NCBI RefSeq assembly: GCF_901764975.1
Contig: NZ_CABFKH010000012.1
Span: 1-56,213, forward strand
DNA length: 56,213 bases
Direction: 5' to 3'
DNA from: Actinobacillus indolicus
Lineage (GTDB): Bacteria > Pseudomonadota > Gammaproteobacteria > Enterobacterales > Pasteurellaceae
Position numbers and translations under genes: made by a program. Positions 1 through 12,055 of the stretch are shown here, piece after piece (within the stretch, counting starts at the first letter, position 1; each line of letters begins with the position of its first letter). Below the pieces are notes generated by a model. That model was not told the origin of the DNA. It did no database searches and saw only the letters and a list, made by a program, of their open reading frames with translations.

Positions 1-101
1 ATTATAGAGAAATCTCAATCCAACGCAAGTACTTTTTGCAAAAAATTTGAAAAAAGTGACCACTTGGTGAAAAACAATTCAGCTTGAGTGAATTTTTAGC
101 G

Positions 102-110
102 ACAAGCGGT
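102..110 (+). repeat. DNA uptake signal sequence (Apl type)
   Basis: ACAAGCGGT core followed by CAG and a TTTTGCAA tract, the layout of the A. pleuropneumoniae-type uptake signal. A degenerate inverted partner (GACCACTTGG) lies at 57-66, so the leftward transcript leaving the PTS gene could fold here. Bases 1-149 hold no gene that I can see. Confidence 0.8.
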
Positions 111-149
111 CAGTTCTTTTGCAATTTTTACAAAAGCATTATGGGATAA

Positions 150-1643
150 CTAATCCTCTTTTCCTAGAATTTGATTGACCTCACTCTTATAAAGTACAGC
201 TTTTGCGCCAAATACAGCCTGTACACCACCACCGACTTCGAGAACATCAATCGCCCCTAGTGCTTTTAAGCGAGCTTTATTCACTGATTTCACATCTTTT
301 ACTGCAACACGTAAACGGGTAATGCAAGCATCAACATTTTCAATATTTGTTGCTGAACCTAATGCTTCAATGATCGCATGAGCATTTTCTGTGAGAGAAG
401 TAGTTTGCTGTTCTACAACTTCTTCTTGATCTTCAGATCTTCCCGGTGTCATCACATTAAATTTACGGATAAGGAATAAGAAAGAGAAATAGTAAAGAGC
501 TGCCCAAGGTAATCCTACCATCACCACTCGAATCCAGTGGGTATTTTCATTACCTTGTAAAATACCAAACAGTAAGAAATCAATAAAACCACCAGAGAAG
601 GTATTTCCGATAGACACATTAAGAAAATCTGCAATATAGAATGAAACACCGTCTAAGAAAGCATGGAAGACATAAAGCCATGGTGCAACGAATAAGAACA
701 TAAATTCAATCGGTTCGGTAATCCCTGTGATAAAGGACGTTAACGCTGCCCCTAAGAATAGACCTCCAATCGCTTTGCGACGCGCTTTAGGTACTGTATG
801 ATACATAGCTAAACAAGCTGCCGGTAAGCCGAACATCATGGTATCGAAACGCCCTGCGAAGAAACGGGTTCCTTCCGTGAATAAACCTTGATGATTTGGA
901 TCGGCTAATTGAGCAAAAAAGATTTTTTGTGCGCCAATAATGGTTTCACCATTAACCACTTCTGTACCACCTAATTCAGTGTACCAGAAAAGAGGATAGA
1001 TCATATGGTGTAACCCTACTGCACCACTTAAACGCATTAAGAAGCCGTAAAAGAAAGTGCCGATTTCTCCCATAGATGCAATGCCTTGCCCTGCAGAAAC
1101 CAACCAATTTTGGAAAGTAGGCCAAATTAAGAAGAAAATTGCACCGACAAAAATTGCAGCAAAAGACGTAACAATAGGTACAAAACGAGAGCCTCCAAAG
1201 AAACCTAGCACTTGTGGTAACTGTACATTGTGGTATTTATTATGCAATTTGACCGTGATTAATCCCATGACAAGTGAACCAATCACACCGGTATCAATCC
1301 CTTTTGTATCGGGTGAGAAGATAGGAATTAAAGCAGAAATTGTCCCTGTCATCACCAGATAGCCGACAACCGCAGCCAATGCAGCGACACCTTTATCCCG
1401 TTTTGCTAATCCAATCCCTAAACCAATACAAAGTAATAAAGCAAGGTTAGCAAAAACGACACTACCGGCTGCCGCCATAATTTGGAAAATACCTTGGAGG
1501 AAAGCATTATCCAAAATAGGATAGGCTTGCACTGTTGCTTTATTGGACAATGCACCACCTATCCCTAATAACAAACCGGCAGCAGGTAAAATGGCAATCG
1601 GTAGCATAAATGCTTTACCGACTTGTTGAAGTTGTTTAAACAT
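150..1643 (-). CDS. PTS EIICB permease, glucose/maltose (MalX/PtsG) family
   Basis: Inner-membrane sugar permease of the phosphoenolpyruvate phosphotransferase system, 497 aa. The EIIC domain (about residues 1-400) carries the glucose-superfamily signature GITEPIEFMFLFVAP and the GLHH segment. After an acidic linker following TPGR, an EIIB domain holds the phosphorylated cysteine in DACITRLR (about C440). There is no EIIA domain, so it should take phosphate from the general EIIA-Glc (Crr). Overall it resembles E. coli MalX more than PtsG, for example in the IDTG...LPxxLxFFGGxRFVPI stretch and the long loop after GLHH. The exact sugar (glucose, maltose or other) is not decidable here. The start has a strong AAGGAG. 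A CRP-like site lies 60-75 bp upstream. It is followed by no partner gene within the window. Confidence 0.85.
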   Translation of the reverse strand: MFKQLQQVGKAFMLPIAILPAAGLLLGIGGALSNKATVQAYPILDNAFLQGIFQIMAAAGSVVFANLALLLCIGLGIGLAKRDKGVAALAAVVGYLVMTGTISALIPIFSPDTKGIDTGVIGSLVMGLITVKLHNKYHNVQLPQVLGFFGGSRFVPIVTSFAAIFVGAIFFLIWPTFQNWLVSAGQGIASMGEIGTFFYGFLMRLSGAVGLHHMIYPLFWYTELGGTEVVNGETIIGAQKIFFAQLADPNHQGLFTEGTRFFAGRFDTMMFGLPAACLAMYHTVPKARRKAIGGLFLGAALTSFITGITEPIEFMFLFVAPWLYVFHAFLDGVSFYIADFLNVSIGNTFSGGFIDFLLFGILQGNENTHWIRVVMVGLPWAALYYFSFLFLIRKFNVMTPGRSEDQEEVVEQQTTSLTENAHAIIEALGSATNIENVDACITRLRVAVKDVKSVNKARLKALGAIDVLEVGGGVQAVFGAKAVLYKSEVNQILGKED

Positions 1644-1703
1644 AATAGCTCCTTTTAAAATAAACTAACTTTATTAAGGATAACGCTATCTATGATTTAA
1701 AAA

Positions 1704-1719
1704 TGTGATTTCACTCGCA
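1704..1719. promoter_or_regulatory. Probable CRP site upstream of the PTS permease
   Basis: TGTGATTTCACTCGCA matches TGTGA-N6-TCACA at 9 of 10 positions. Its centre is about 68 bp before the permease ATG, in the gap between the permease and rbsK. Catabolite control of a glucose-type PTS gene is expected in this family. Confidence 0.55.
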
Positions 1720-1753
1720 ATTTTGTGTAAATATTGAAGAATAACTCCAAAAT

Positions 1754-2677
1754 TTACATTTGAGATGAAAAGAATCTATCAATTTCTTCTCGTTTAGGTA
1801 TTGCCGTTTGCGCTCCCATTCTCGTGACTGAAATTGCCGCTGCTGCGTGAGCAAAGCGAATAGATTCTTTAGGTGATTGCCCTTCTAATAATGCCGTTAC
1901 AAAAGCGCCATTAAAGGTATCGCCCGCAGCTGTTGTATCCACAGCATCAACTCGGAAACCTAGAATAATTTCCCCTTTTCCTTTTTCGCTGTAATACACG
2001 CCTTTTGAGCCTAGGGTAATTAATACTGTATTGATCCCAAGTTGATGAAAATGGTTTGCTGCTAATTTTGCACTTTGTTCACCGGTAACATGAATGCCAG
2101 TGAGAATTTCTGCTTCCGTTTCATTCGGAGTGATAATATCAATGTGTGATAACAAACTGTCCGGTAAAGGTTGAGCTGGTGCGGGATTTAACACCACTTT
2201 TACCCCGGCTTTTTTTGCAAATTTTGTCGTCAAAGTGACCGCTTGTAACGGATTTTCTAACTGCATCAATAGAATATCCGCTTGTTCAATGTGTGATTTA
2301 TGTTGTTCAACCAAGGCTTCAGAAAGATCCGCATTCGCCCCGGCGGAAATCACAATACTGTTTTCACCCGAATCGGCGACTTGAATCATCGCTAATCCCG
2401 TTGATTGATTTCGGATGACACTGATTGCCGAAGTATCGATACCGTCTTGTTCAAATGCTTGCTTCATTGTTTGTCCAATTTGATCGTCACCAATTGCACC
2501 AATAAAGCTGACATTCGCGCCACATCTTGCCGCTGCAACCGCTTGATTTGCGCCTTTTCCACCATAAGCAATTTGATAGTCGTAACCTGTTAAGGTTTCA
2601 CCTGCTTTGGGGAAGTAAGGTACTCTAATCACGTGATCGACATTGATACTACCGAGAACACAGAGTTTGTTTTTCAT
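1754..2677 (-). CDS. rbsK: Ribokinase
   Basis: PfkB-family sugar kinase, 307 aa, ATP + D-ribose to ribose-5-phosphate in the cytoplasm. It has the ribokinase N-terminal signature GGKGANQA (residues 39-46), ITPNETEAE in the middle, and the C-terminal anion hole with catalytic base DTTAAGDTFNGA (D253). Similarity to E. coli RbsK runs the full length. I chose the ATG at 2677 because the protein then begins MKNKLCVLGSINVDH, lining up with the family; the longer frame needs a TTG start. The Shine-Dalgarno is weak at both. No ribose transporter is beside it. It follows the methyltransferase by 33 bases and is probably co-transcribed with it. Confidence 0.93.
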   Translation of the reverse strand: MKNKLCVLGSINVDHVIRVPYFPKAGETLTGYDYQIAYGGKGANQAVAAARCGANVSFIGAIGDDQIGQTMKQAFEQDGIDTSAISVIRNQSTGLAMIQVADSGENSIVISAGANADLSEALVEQHKSHIEQADILLMQLENPLQAVTLTTKFAKKAGVKVVLNPAPAQPLPDSLLSHIDIITPNETEAEILTGIHVTGEQSAKLAANHFHQLGINTVLITLGSKGVYYSEKGKGEIILGFRVDAVDTTAAGDTFNGAFVTALLEGQSPKESIRFAHAAAAISVTRMGAQTAIPKREEIDRFFSSQM

Positions 2678-2710
2678 TTTACATACCAAATAATAGAAAA
2701 GCCGCAATTA

Positions 2711-3352
2711 TCAATCTGCTAATTTCAATACGTATAATTGATATAAAGGAAGCTTCTGAACAACATGAACTTTTCTTTTATATGTATTTACATAATGATC
2801 CACTGCAGGTTTAACTAAAAGGTAATGATCATCTTCCATTTCTTCATTTGGTGACCATAGATAATCATCGAAAGCGATTACTCCACCGACTTTCACCAAG
2901 CGATGAGCTAATAAAGCATCAAATAAAACATCTGGCGCTTCGTGAGAACCATCTACATAAATAAAATCAAAATAATTTGAGTATCCTTTAGCAAGTAACT
3001 CTATCATCCTTTCATGAGAATACCCTTTATATTTCATTACTTTTACAGAGTTTGTTACTTGAGATAACACTAAATTGATATTATGTTCAAAAGTCTGTTC
3101 AACAGAAGACATATCCCATTTATTCACATGTTCTTGACCTCCTTCCCAAGAGTCAATACAGTGAATCTCAAGTTCATCCGTATATTTAACCGACATTTCA
3201 ATAAAAAACTTAGTACTACGGCCCTCAAATGATCCTATTTCCAATATTTTCTTAGGTTTAATCTCATTAAAAATAATTTCTAGTGGGGGTATATTATGGC
3301 TAAACCAGTCAGCTTGAAAATGATATTGTTCTTCCATTATTTCAATGTTCAT
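2711..3352 (-). CDS. Class I SAM-dependent methyltransferase, unknown substrate
   Basis: 213 aa, a compact Rossmann methyltransferase of the Methyltransf_24 / CmcI-like type. Motif I is LEIGSFEGRS (37-46), a second acidic strand is IHCIDSWEGG, motif IV-like DFIYVDGSHE (129-138) and GGVIAFDDY (156-164) follow. The substrate is not recognisable. It is AT-rich compared with the adjacent atp genes and lies just past the atp terminator. The ATG at 3352 has a GAGG ribosome site that sits inside the 3' arm of that terminator; an internal ATG at 3337 is an alternative. Probably accessory to the locus. Confidence 0.75.
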   Translation of the reverse strand: MNIEIMEEQYHFQADWFSHNIPPLEIIFNEIKPKKILEIGSFEGRSTKFFIEMSVKYTDELEIHCIDSWEGGQEHVNKWDMSSVEQTFEHNINLVLSQVTNSVKVMKYKGYSHERMIELLAKGYSNYFDFIYVDGSHEAPDVLFDALLAHRLVKVGGVIAFDDYLWSPNEEMEDDHYLLVKPAVDHYVNTYKRKVHVVQKLPLYQLYVLKLAD

Positions 3353-3356
3353 ATAT

Positions 3357-3380
3357 AAAAGCCTCAATAAAAATTGAGGC
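3357..3380 (-). terminator. Intrinsic terminator of the atp operon
   Basis: GCCTCAAT-AAAA-ATTGAGGC (3361-3380) forms an 8-bp stem; on the minus strand it is followed by TTTT at 3360-3357. It lies 19 bases past the atpC stop. Its downstream arm contains the GAGG used as ribosome-binding site of the next gene, so termination and initiation signals overlap. Confidence 0.75.
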
Positions 3381-3399
3381 CCTTTATTAATTAATAAAA

Positions 3400-3816
3400 T
3401 TAACGTCTATTCGCTAATTTCGTTTTCGTGAGTTCGTAAACACGCAGTTTCGCAATTTCTCTTGACAATTTCGCTGTTAAATCGGCTTCATTTGTCTTAC
3501 TCATTGTTTCTTCTGCTTTGCGTTTTGCTGCAAGGATACGTTGTTCATCAAGTTCTTCACCACGAATAGCAACGTCTGCAAGCACAGTCACAACGGTTGG
3601 TTGAACCTCAAGGAATCCGCCTGAAACATAGATGAACTCTTCTTTGTTATCTTCCAAAGTAAATTTCACCATACCTGGTTTAATGGCAGTTAATAGAGGG
3701 GTGTGTCCTGCATAGACACCTAATTCCCCATCTACCCCTGAAACTCGAACACTCGTTACTTGACCTTCAAAGATTTTACGCTCTGCACTAACGACTGTGA
3801 GTTCAAATGATGTCAT
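3400..3816 (-). CDS. atpC: ATP synthase F1 subunit epsilon
   Basis: 138 aa, normal length. The epsilon subunit sits on the central stalk with gamma, couples rotation to catalysis and can inhibit ATP hydrolysis through its C-terminal helices. The N-terminal beta sandwich is recognisable from [17 protein letters not shown] and the [19 protein letters not shown] motif (about residues 31-49); the helical C-terminus runs from about residue 88. It is the last gene of the operon, 26 bases after atpD, and followed directly by the terminator. Confidence 0.97.
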   Translation of the reverse strand: MTSFELTVVSAERKIFEGQVTSVRVSGVDGELGVYAGHTPLLTAIKPGMVKFTLEDNKEEFIYVSGGFLEVQPTVVTVLADVAIRGEELDEQRILAAKRKAEETMSKTNEADLTAKLSREIAKLRVYELTKTKLANRR

Positions 3817-3842
3817 TTTGTTCTCCTTTGTTCAAAGAACAA

Positions 3843-6103
<2,261 letters not shown>

Positions 6104-6125
6104 ATTCTTTCTCCGCTAAAGTAGA

Positions 6126-7667
6126 TTACCAAGCACTATTCTTTTTGAAACTATCTAAAATCTCGATTAATTTCGCTTTGATAGTGTCATTGAAATCGCC
6201 TGATTTACTTAAATCTTTCATAAACTCAGCATAATTTGCATTTGCATAAGCTAAAAGATTTGATTCAAATGAACCTACACGCTCAACTTCAACATCATCT
6301 AAATAACCAAATTCAGCTGCTGCAAGTGATAAACCTAATTGCGCCACAGACATTGGTTCAAATTGTTTCTGTTTAAGTAACTCAGTTACTTTTTGACCGT
6401 GTGAAAGTTGCTTACGTGTTGCATCATCAAGATCTGAAGCAAACTGCGCAAAGGCTGCTAATTCACGGTACTGAGCAAGTGCAGTACGGATACCACCCGC
6501 TAATTTCTTAACAAGTTTAGTTTGTGCAGAACCACCAACACGAGATACCGAAATACCTGGGTTTACCGCTGGACGAATACCTGCGTTAAAGAAGCTGGTT
6601 TCTAAGAAGATCTGACCATCGGTAATCGAAATTACGTTTGTTGGAACGAATGCTGAAACGTCACCTGCTTGGGTTTCAATAATTGGTAATGCGGTTAAAG
6701 AACCTGTTTGACCTTTTACTGCACCATTTGTGAAACGTTCTACGTAATCTGCATTTACACGCGCAGCACGCTCAAGTAAACGAGAGTGTAGATAGAATAC
6801 GTCACCTGGATATGCTTCACGACCTGGTGGACGACGTAATAACAATGAAATTTGACGGTAAGCAACTGCTTGCTTAGATAAATCATCGTAAACGATTAAC
6901 GCATCTTCACCACGATCACGGAAGTATTCACCCATTGCACAACCTGCATAAGGTGCTAAATATTGTAATGCAGCTGATTCTGATGCACTTGCTACCACCA
7001 CGATAGTATTTTGTAACGCACCGTGTTCTTCTAATTTACGTACTACGTTAGAAATGGTTGACGCTTTTTGACCGATAGCAACATAGATACATTTAATACC
7101 TGAATCACGTTGGTTAATGATCGCATCAATCGCTAATGCTGTTTTACCTGTTTGACGGTCACCGATGATTAACTCACGCTGACCACGACCGATTGGCACC
7201 ATTGAGTCAACAGCTTTATAACCAGTCTGAACAGGTTGATCAACAGATTGACGGTCGATAACACCCGGTGCAATCACTTCGATCGGAGAGAAACCATCAT
7301 TTTCGATTTCACCTTTACCATCGATTGGCTGACCTAAGGTATTTACTACACGACCTAATAAACCACGACCAACTGGTACTTCTAAAATACGACCTGTGCA
7401 TTTCACTTCCATACCTTCTGCTAAATCTGCGTATGGACCCATTACTACTGCACCAACTGAATCTCTTTCTAAGTTTAAAGCAATCGCATAACGATTACCC
7501 GGTAATGCAATCATCTCACCTTGCATTACATCAGCAAGACCGTGGATACGAATAACCCCGTCGCTGACTGAAACGATTGTACCAGTACTTTGTGCTTCAC
7601 TGACCACATTGAACTGTGCAATACGTTTTTTAATCAATTCACTAATTTCTGTAGAATTTAGTTGCAT
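6126..7667 (-). CDS. atpA: ATP synthase F1 subunit alpha
   Basis: 513 aa, same length as in E. coli. A non-catalytic nucleotide-binding subunit of the F1 hexamer. The P-loop GDRQTGKT is at 169-176, the Walker B region is [12 protein letters not shown], and the family signature [14 protein letters not shown] is present. It lies between atpH and atpG with short gaps, as in other gammaproteobacteria. Confidence 0.98.
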   Translation of the reverse strand: MQLNSTEISELIKKRIAQFNVVSEAQSTGTIVSVSDGVIRIHGLADVMQGEMIALPGNRYAIALNLERDSVGAVVMGPYADLAEGMEVKCTGRILEVPVGRGLLGRVVNTLGQPIDGKGEIENDGFSPIEVIAPGVIDRQSVDQPVQTGYKAVDSMVPIGRGQRELIIGDRQTGKTALAIDAIINQRDSGIKCIYVAIGQKASTISNVVRKLEEHGALQNTIVVVASASESAALQYLAPYAGCAMGEYFRDRGEDALIVYDDLSKQAVAYRQISLLLRRPPGREAYPGDVFYLHSRLLERAARVNADYVERFTNGAVKGQTGSLTALPIIETQAGDVSAFVPTNVISITDGQIFLETSFFNAGIRPAVNPGISVSRVGGSAQTKLVKKLAGGIRTALAQYRELAAFAQFASDLDDATRKQLSHGQKVTELLKQKQFEPMSVAQLGLSLAAAEFGYLDDVEVERVGSFESNLLAYANANYAEFMKDLSKSGDFNDTIKAKLIEILDSFKKNSAW

Positions 7668-7679
7668 TTTCTATTCCTC

Positions 7680-8213
7680 TTACAAGCACAACTCTTGGCT
7701 CAAACGATTTAACTGACCACGACTACTACCATCAATGACAATATCATCGTAACGAATAATGACGCCTGCAATTAATGACGCATCGATACTTGTCGTAATT
7801 CGAACCTCACTATTTAGCTTTTGTTTCATCGCTTTAGCGATTTTATCTTCCTGTGCTTTTGTTAAAGGTGTTGCTGATGTAACAAACACATCTTTAACGG
7901 ACTCATACTCGGCACGGATTTGATTAAAACTAGCAAATACTGAAGGTAACGCCGAAAGACGCTTATTCTCAGCCATGACTCGAATGAAATTTTGCCCATA
8001 TTGATCGAGTTGATCACCACAAATTGCGATAAAGGTATCAGCAACTTGAGTGGCTGCAGAAGATGAATGAATAAAATGTTGCACATCTTCATTTTCAGCA
8101 ACCAATGCAGAAAACTGTAACATTTCCTGCCATTTATCTAACTGACCTTGTTCTAAAGCAAAATCAAAAGCTGCTTTAGCATAGGGGCGAGCTACTGTTG
8201 TTAATTGTGACAT
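7680..8213 (-). CDS. atpH: ATP synthase F1 subunit delta
   Basis: 177 aa. Delta caps F1 and joins it to the b-subunit stalk. The N-terminal helical domain begins [19 protein letters not shown], the conserved RPYAKA(A)F motif, and the C-terminal [26 protein letters not shown] signature is split here over residues of the last 35. It follows atpF by 13 bases. Confidence 0.96.
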   Translation of the reverse strand: MSQLTTVARPYAKAAFDFALEQGQLDKWQEMLQFSALVAENEDVQHFIHSSSAATQVADTFIAICGDQLDQYGQNFIRVMAENKRLSALPSVFASFNQIRAEYESVKDVFVTSATPLTKAQEDKIAKAMKQKLNSEVRITTSIDASLIAGVIIRYDDIVIDGSSRGQLNRLSQELCL

Positions 8214-8226
8214 CTGCCCCCCTTAA

Positions 8227-8697
8227 TTATAATTCTGCAACTAGCTTATCAATGATGTCATTGTTTGCCGCTGCATCAACAGAACGACCCACAATTTTCT
8301 CTGCACCAGCAACCGCCAATGCAGCCACTTTTTGACGAAGCTCTTCTTGAACACGGCGACGTTCGCTTTCCACTTCTGCGTAACCTTGCTCAATAATTTT
8401 CGCTTTCTCGGCTTCAGCTTCTGCTTGAACAGATTCTAAAATTTCATTGCGACGTTTTGTTGCTAAATCAATGATATGTTGCGCTTCTTCACGAGCTTTA
8501 GCGAGCTCTTGCTCAACTAAAACTTTAGTATCAGCTTGTTCTTGCTTAGCTTTCTCAGCACTTGCAAGAGCGTCTGCAATATTTGCTTGACGCGTTTCAA
8601 TCGCTTTAATAAGCGGTGGCCATACAAACTTCATACAGAACCACACAAATAGTGCGAATGCAATCAGTTGGCCTATTAGTGTTGCATTTAAGTTCAC
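8227..8697 (-). CDS. atpF: ATP synthase Fo subunit b
   Basis: 156 aa, same length as E. coli. One N-terminal membrane helix (about residues 6-26, beginning [15 protein letters not shown]) is followed by a long charged helix rich in A, E, K and R that dimerises as the peripheral stalk. It stands between atpE and atpH. The atpE-atpF gap is unusually structured (see 8710-8760). Confidence 0.97.
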   Translation of the reverse strand: MNLNATLIGQLIAFALFVWFCMKFVWPPLIKAIETRQANIADALASAEKAKQEQADTKVLVEQELAKAREEAQHIIDLATKRRNEILESVQAEAEAEKAKIIEQGYAEVESERRRVQEELRQKVAALAVAGAEKIVGRSVDAAANNDIIDKLVAEL

Positions 8698-8709
8698 AAC
8701 GCCCTCCTT

Positions 8710-8758
8710 AAGTCGGCTAAGTTACTCTTGAGTAACTACGGTTAAAAACAAATCCGAC

Positions 8759-8760
<2 letters not shown>
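8710..8760 (-). promoter_or_regulatory. Nested stem-loop between atpE and atpF
   Basis: AGTTACTC-TT-GAGTAACT (8720-8737) is a perfect 8-bp stem. Outside it AAGTCGG (8710-8716) pairs with CCGACTT (8754-8760), the latter reaching into the atpE stop codon. No T-run follows, so this is not a terminator. I infer an mRNA stabiliser or processing site that could help raise atpE output over the other subunits. Confidence 0.55.
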
Positions 8761-9070
<310 letters not shown>

Positions 9071-9092
9071 TCAATAAATATGATCGGGTTTC

Positions 9093-9101
9093 ACAAGCGG
9101 T
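9093..9101 (+). repeat. DNA uptake signal sequence
   Basis: ACAAGCGGT followed by TAGATTCTTACATTTTTTTGCAAA, in the atpB-atpE gap. This intercistronic gap of about 140 bases holds no gene. Confidence 0.75.
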
Positions 9102-9153
9102 TAGATTCTTACATTTTTTTGCAAATAAATAACCACTCACCAATCTGTTTTGT

Positions 9154-9948
<795 letters not shown>

Positions 9949-9973
9949 TTATCCTTTTGAAATTAAAAGAAAT

Positions 9974-10360
9974 TTATTTTGAATGCCATTTCAATGCAAT
10001 AGGCAAAAGACTATTACAGAGAATTATAAAAAAGAACCCACAAAAAAACGAAACATAGTGCATCGCACCATAACTTTTAAATGCCACCACAATCACAATG
10101 ATCGTCGTAAGCCATTTCAGTCCCTCCCCACGATAAAAAGCGGCCATATTCTGAGGATTTATTACCGATTTACGAAAAAATACCCAATATACAAACACAC
10201 AATGCGGAAGCAATGCCGCAATTTCCCCTAATAATAACGAAATAAAGCGATTTAAGCTCAACCCAATCCCCACTGCACCTGCTACACAGAACAGTAGGAT
10301 TAACTCTATACCGAGTGCTTTTTGATAAAGTTGTTTCGTTTGTCGAAGAACCGCAGACAT
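9974..10360 (-). CDS. atpI: ATP synthase accessory subunit I
   Basis: 128 aa, about four hydrophobic segments, first gene of the operon. AtpI proteins help assemble the c ring and are poorly conserved; identification rests on position and topology plus the short RQTKQLYQKALGIELI start. It is 28 bases ahead of atpB. Confidence 0.88.
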   Translation of the reverse strand: MSAVLRQTKQLYQKALGIELILLFCVAGAVGIGLSLNRFISLLLGEIAALLPHCVFVYWVFFRKSVINPQNMAAFYRGEGLKWLTTIIVIVVAFKSYGAMHYVSFFCGFFFIILCNSLLPIALKWHSK

Positions 10361-10540
10361 TTTTTAACTAAAACCTAATGAAAAAGTAAACGATTTCTTT
10401 GTGTAAACTAATCTAAAGTTACGCAATCAAAATCTTCCGAATTATACGCAGATTGACGAAAATTGCCAACCTGTAAACCTAGTAAAAATGTCGGTTACTT
10501 AACATTTTTATGAAAAAATTTAACAATATTGAGATTTACA
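10361..10540 (-). promoter_or_regulatory. atp operon upstream region
   Basis: AT-rich, non-coding stretch between the rsmG terminator and atpI that must hold the atp promoter. I see candidate AT-rich hexamers but no pair convincing enough to place exactly. Confidence 0.4.
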
Positions 10541-10542
10541 AA

Positions 10543-10574
10543 TAAAAAAGGTATATATCCTAAAATATATACCT
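10543..10574 (-). terminator. Intrinsic terminator after rsmG
   Basis: AGGTATATAT (10549-10558), loop CCTAAA, ATATATACCT (10565-10574): a perfect 10-bp inverted repeat, followed on the minus strand by a run of six or seven T. It separates the mnmG-sel1-rsmG unit from the atp operon. Confidence 0.85.
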
Positions 10575-10609
10575 AATAAATCTTATGTTTTACAAACACA
10601 TATTCATAT

Positions 10610-11224
10610 TTATCTATGCTTTAATACCACCAAATGTCGCTCTCCGACTAACTCAGGTACGTTCAATTTAATCACGTTCACCAACTCAATTAGCTTACTA
10701 ATTTCTGCCACTTCTTCCTGTTGGAATTGTCCTTTTAATGCATAAAAGTGACCGCTTGTATTCGGCAAATGGTAACACCAATCAACCATATCATTTAACG
10801 AGGCAAAAGCGCGACTTAATACGCCATCAAATTGTTGATCTTGATATTCTTCAACTCGACTTAACACAGGAGTGACATTAGTGAGCTTTAGCTCACGAAT
10901 CGCATTTTTGATAAAAGTAATGCGTTTGCCTAAGCTATCTAACAACACAAACTGCTTATCTGGATTGGCTATCGCTAGCGGAATACCTGGTAAACCTGGT
11001 CCTGTTCCAACATCAATAAACTGTTGTCCTTGTAAATGTTGGCTCACAACAAGACTATCCATAATATGCTTAACCAACATTTCATCGGGATTACGCACAG
11101 AGGTGAGGTTATACGCCTTGTTCCATTTATCTAACAGTTTGACAAAATCAACCAGCTGCTGTTTCTGCTGATCGGTCAAAGAAATATTTGCTTGGGTGAG
11201 CAAGCGGTCTAATTTGGTTAACAT
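10610..11224 (-). CDS. rsmG: 16S rRNA (guanine527-N7)-methyltransferase
   Basis: 204 aa, the former GidB. It methylates G527 of 16S rRNA using S-adenosylmethionine; loss causes low-level streptomycin resistance in other bacteria. The family signatures [17 protein letters not shown] and the SAM loop [17 protein letters not shown] are present, with LSRAFASL further on. The mnmG ... rsmG ... atp order beside oriC is the classical gammaproteobacterial arrangement, here interrupted by one extra gene. Confidence 0.97.
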   Translation of the reverse strand: MLTKLDRLLTQANISLTDQQKQQLVDFVKLLDKWNKAYNLTSVRNPDEMLVKHIMDSLVVSQHLQGQQFIDVGTGPGLPGIPLAIANPDKQFVLLDSLGKRITFIKNAIRELKLTNVTPVLSRVEEYQDQQFDGVLSRAFASLNDMVDWCYHLPNTSGHFYALKGQFQQEEVAEISKLIELVNVIKLNVPELVGERHLVVLKHR

Positions 11225-11239
11225 TTTGCAAATTCTATT

Positions 11240-12055
11240 TTAGTTTAGTCGTTCTAATGCTTTTTGGGATTGCTTTAATATATCGTCCCATATTGGGTCA
11301 TTATCGTCATTTGTAATATTTTCAATGGTTAATCGATAAAATTTTCTTGCTTGGGGAATATTTTTTAACGTTCCAATGCCTTTTTCATACATTTCTGCCA
11401 ATTTGAAAGTGCCTGTTGGATAAGATTTATACCATTTATAATAGAGATCATAGTAATGAAAAGCCTCTTTTTCATTTTTATTCACTCCACTTAAACCTTC
11501 CTCGTAGATTCTAGCAAGACTTAATAACGTTTCTTCCCAATAAAAAGCGCCATTTATAGAATCAATTCTCTTCAGAACCCTTATTGATAAATCGCCTTTT
11601 CCTTGTTTTAAATAAAGACGGCTTAGCTCGATATTGGCTTTTGCAGATCTATGGTGTTCAACATCAACTTCAACGAGTTTTTCATAGTAGTAGATTGCTT
11701 TATCAAGATCCTTATTAACGCCTGCACCGTTTTTATATGTTTCAGCGAGATATTCCAAAGCTTCTATCGACCCAAAATCAGCCGCCTTTTCCAACCAATC
11801 CATTCCTTTAGAACTATCCTTAACAACATATTCCCCTGTCCAATAGATGAATCCTAAATAATACATTGCATACGTTGCATTATAAGAATCCCCCTCTTTT
11901 GCCTGTTCTTCTAATAGTTGAATTGCGTGAGGAATATCTCCTTTATCAAAGGCTCGATAAGCTTCCGAAATTTTATCAGAACTCATTTCGCTTGCTCCTA
12001 TATAAGTAGAATATAAAAAGCAGAACAGAATAAATATTCTACTTATATAATCCAT
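11240..12055 (-). CDS. Secreted Sel1-repeat (TPR-like) protein
   Basis: 271 aa. Residues 1-22 look like a signal peptide (MDYISRIFILFCFLYSTYIGAS), so the product is probably periplasmic. Sel1-like repeats follow: AMYYLGFIYWTGEYVVKDSSK, ALEYLAETYKNGAGVNKDL, a TPR-like ELSRLYLKQGKGD, LARIYEEGLSGVNKNE and FKLAEMYEKGIGTLKNI. Such repeats bind proteins; the partner is unknown. The ATG directly abuts the mnmG stop, and its ribosome site (AGGGG) lies in the end of mnmG, so translation is probably coupled. Base composition is more AT-rich than mnmG and rsmG, suggesting a later insertion between them. Confidence 0.8.
   Translation of the reverse strand: MDYISRIFILFCFLYSTYIGASEMSSDKISEAYRAFDKGDIPHAIQLLEEQAKEGDSYNATYAMYYLGFIYWTGEYVVKDSSKGMDWLEKAADFGSIEALEYLAETYKNGAGVNKDLDKAIYYYEKLVEVDVEHHRSAKANIELSRLYLKQGKGDLSIRVLKRIDSINGAFYWEETLLSLARIYEEGLSGVNKNEKEAFHYYDLYYKWYKSYPTGTFKLAEMYEKGIGTLKNIPQARKFYRLTIENITNDDNDPIWDDILKQSQKALERLN

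Noticed and set aside
1057-1362. Open frame of 101 codons on the plus strand inside the PTS permease gene
   Set aside because: Antisense shadow of a strongly coding frame; no ribosome site and no recognisable domain.
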